Of a stretch of 6,218 bases of DNA, positions 5,169 through 6,218 are shown in pieces. Position 1 is the first letter of the stretch. Each line of letters begins with the position of its first letter. A program made the translations under genes and the position numbers. This DNA comes from Opitutia bacterium UBA7397 (GTDB lineage: Bacteria; Verrucomicrobiota; Verrucomicrobiia; Opitutales; UBA953). The DNA lies in contig DKND01000117.1 in the NCBI GenBank assembly GCA_002470605.1, positions 27,060 to 33,277 of the forward strand, read 5' to 3'. The notes beneath the pieces were generated by a model. The model saw only the letters and a program-made list of their open reading frames with translations, was not told where the DNA came from and searched no databases.

Positions 5169-6218
5169 TTACTTAGCCTTCTTTTTGCCTTTTTTCTTAG
5201 TTTCACCTTCGGCCTCGGGCTTGTCGGCAAAGTCTGGAATCTTGAAGCTAATGAGGTCGGACTGCTTGACGTATTCCGCTTCGAGGGATTTACGAAGTGC
5301 GGCGAAGGCCTGGTCTTGGGCGAGGTTCTTAGTTTCGTAGGGATCAGCTTTGAGGTCGAAGACTTCGGTCCATTCATCGTGCCCGGGGTATTTGATCAGC
5401 TTAGCGTCGTTGGTGCGAACGGCGGTCGTCGTCGGCGTGCCGAAACCTCTCTCGTAGAAGTAGCAGTAGAAGAAACTGTTGCGCCATGAAGCGTTGGCTT
5501 GGTCTTCGAGGAGGGGTTTCCAGCTGCGGCCGTGCATCGCGGCCGGGACGGGTTGGCCGGCGAGATCAAGAAAAGTGGCGGCGGGATCGATATTGAGGAC
5601 GATGCGATCGTCGGTGCGACCGGCCTTCACTGCGCGAGGGTAGCGGACGAGCATCGGGATACGCATCGACTCTTCGTAGCCCGAACGTTTGTCGCCGAGA
5701 CTATGTTCGCCGAGGTAGTAGCCGTTGTCGCTGGAAAACACTAACACCGTATCATCGGTAAGTTTAAGTTCATCAAGCAGGCGCAAGAGTTTGCCCACGT
5801 TGTCGTCGACGGAGTTGATACCGCGGAACATATCGAGCTTCGTCTGGACTTCCTTGGCTTCGGTATCTTTGCCCTTGGCGCCGTTGGGTCCGACCTTGGC
5901 GTAGGCCGGAGGGATACCGTAGTTCGGCGTCGAGCGGGCCATCGCTCCTTCATAATCCTTTGCGTTACGGGGTGGTGGGGTGAAGGGTCCGTGGCAGGTC
6001 TTGAAACCCAAGATCATCAGGAACGGCTTATCTTTGTTGGCTTTGATGAAGCTCGAAGCGTAGTCGGTGGTGATGTCATCGACGAAGCCTTTGCTGGGTG
6101 TGGCGACGCCGTCGACTTCGATGGGGCAGTCGAAATATTTTCCTTGGCCGACGAAACTGGCCGAGGTGTCAAAACCTGGACGTTTGCCGGATTGGGTGCC
6201 GTGGTGCCACTTGCCGAA
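5169..6218 (-). CDS. Sulfatase (arylsulfatase superfamily, S1 type), C-terminal part; N-terminus outside the window
   Basis: 349 residues are visible, reading in frame from the right edge to the stop at 5169. They match the later part of formylglycine-dependent type I sulfatases, which hydrolyse sulfate esters, usually on polysaccharides in this type of bacterium. Numbering from the first visible residue: the second family signature GKWH-H-G is at 2-7, where Leu or Met is common in place of the second His. PFLMILGFKTCHGPFTPP at 65-82 carries the conserved active-site His (H76). VFSSDNGYYLGEH at 160-172 holds the D164/N165 metal-binding pair. GDKRSGYEESMRIPMLVRYP (176-195) carries the conserved active-site Lys (K177). 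The sulfatase C-terminal subdomain (FDLKADPYETKNLAQD, about 279-294) follows. The CxPSR-type motif that is converted to formylglycine lies upstream of the window, so catalytic competence cannot be confirmed. The protein ends in a strongly basic tail (KKKGKKKAK). The substrate is not readable from this fragment. Confidence 0.95.
   Translation of the reverse strand, partial: FGKWHHGTQSGKRPGFDTSASFVGQGKYFDCPIEVDGVATPSKGFVDDITTDYASSFIKANKDKPFLMILGFKTCHGPFTPPPRNAKDYEGAMARSTPNYGIPPAYAKVGPNGAKGKDTEAKEVQTKLDMFRGINSVDDNVGKLLRLLDELKLTDDTVLVFSSDNGYYLGEHSLGDKRSGYEESMRIPMLVRYPRAVKAGRTDDRIVLNIDPAATFLDLAGQPVPAAMHGRSWKPLLEDQANASWRNSFFYCYFYERGFGTPTTTAVRTNDAKLIKYPGHDEWTEVFDLKADPYETKNLAQDQAFAALRKSLEAEYVKQSDLISFKIPDFADKPEAEGETKKKGKKKAK

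Noticed and set aside
5096..5377. N-terminal extension of the propeller/cytochrome frame to an ATG at 5377 (945 aa)
   Set aside because: It overlaps the end of the sulfatase by about 200 bp, is low-complexity Ser/Pro/Lys/Arg-rich, and would bury the clear signal peptide that starts at 5095 and cross the promoter-like element.
6017..6017. ATG at 6017 as the sulfatase start
   Set aside because: The frame continues uninterrupted to the window edge and the extra 67 codons contain the conserved GKWH sulfatase signature, so this Met is internal.

Overview
The window carries six protein genes, all on the minus strand and tightly packed (largest gap 73 bp). Two are cut by the window ends. I see no RNA genes, mobile elements or CRISPR. 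Gene content points to a Planctomycetota/Verrucomicrobiota-type (PVC superphylum) heterotroph, with Verrucomicrobiota slightly preferred. The reasons are a 'PVC-type' propeller/HEAT/cytochrome c protein, a DUF1080 (3-keto-disaccharide hydrolase fold) protein and an arylsulfatase-family enzyme side by side, GC-rich coding sequence with long antisense shadow frames, and almost no Shine-Dalgarno sequences. No marker gene is present, so the phylum is an inference.

Layout in the direction of transcription (right to left): (1) 6218-5169, C-terminal 349 residues of a sulfatase whose N-terminus lies outside the window. (2) A 73-bp gap with a promoter-like element. (3) 5095-2540, an exported 851-residue propeller/HEAT/cytochrome c protein. 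(4) 2533-1502, a cytoplasmic SAM-dependent O-methyltransferase. (5) 1498-737, an exported DUF1080 protein. (6) 723-274, an exported small SnoaL/DUF4440-like protein. (7) A 46-bp gap with a second copy of the same promoter-like element. (8) 227-1, the first 75 codons of an exported protein that is probably an alpha/beta-hydrolase esterase. Genes 3-6 are separated by only 6, 3 and 13 nt and look like one operon.

The most notable signal is non-coding. In front of the propeller/cytochrome gene and of the esterase-like gene there is the same architecture: GCAACC, exactly 16 nt, GTCT, exactly 10 nt, ATG. It resembles an extracytoplasmic-function (ECF) sigma factor promoter. If it is, transcription would begin within a few bases of the start codon, giving leaderless or nearly leaderless mRNAs. 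This would tie the two transcription units into one regulon.

Functionally, five of the six products are, or are probably, exported: sulfatase, propeller/cytochrome c protein, DUF1080 protein, DUF4440-like protein and esterase-like protein. Together they suggest desulfation, possible deacetylation and oxidative attack on a sulfated carbohydrate outside the cytoplasm. The methyltransferase is the odd one out: it has no signal peptide, yet sits in the middle of the operon. The substrate and the methyltransferase's role cannot be read from this sequence.
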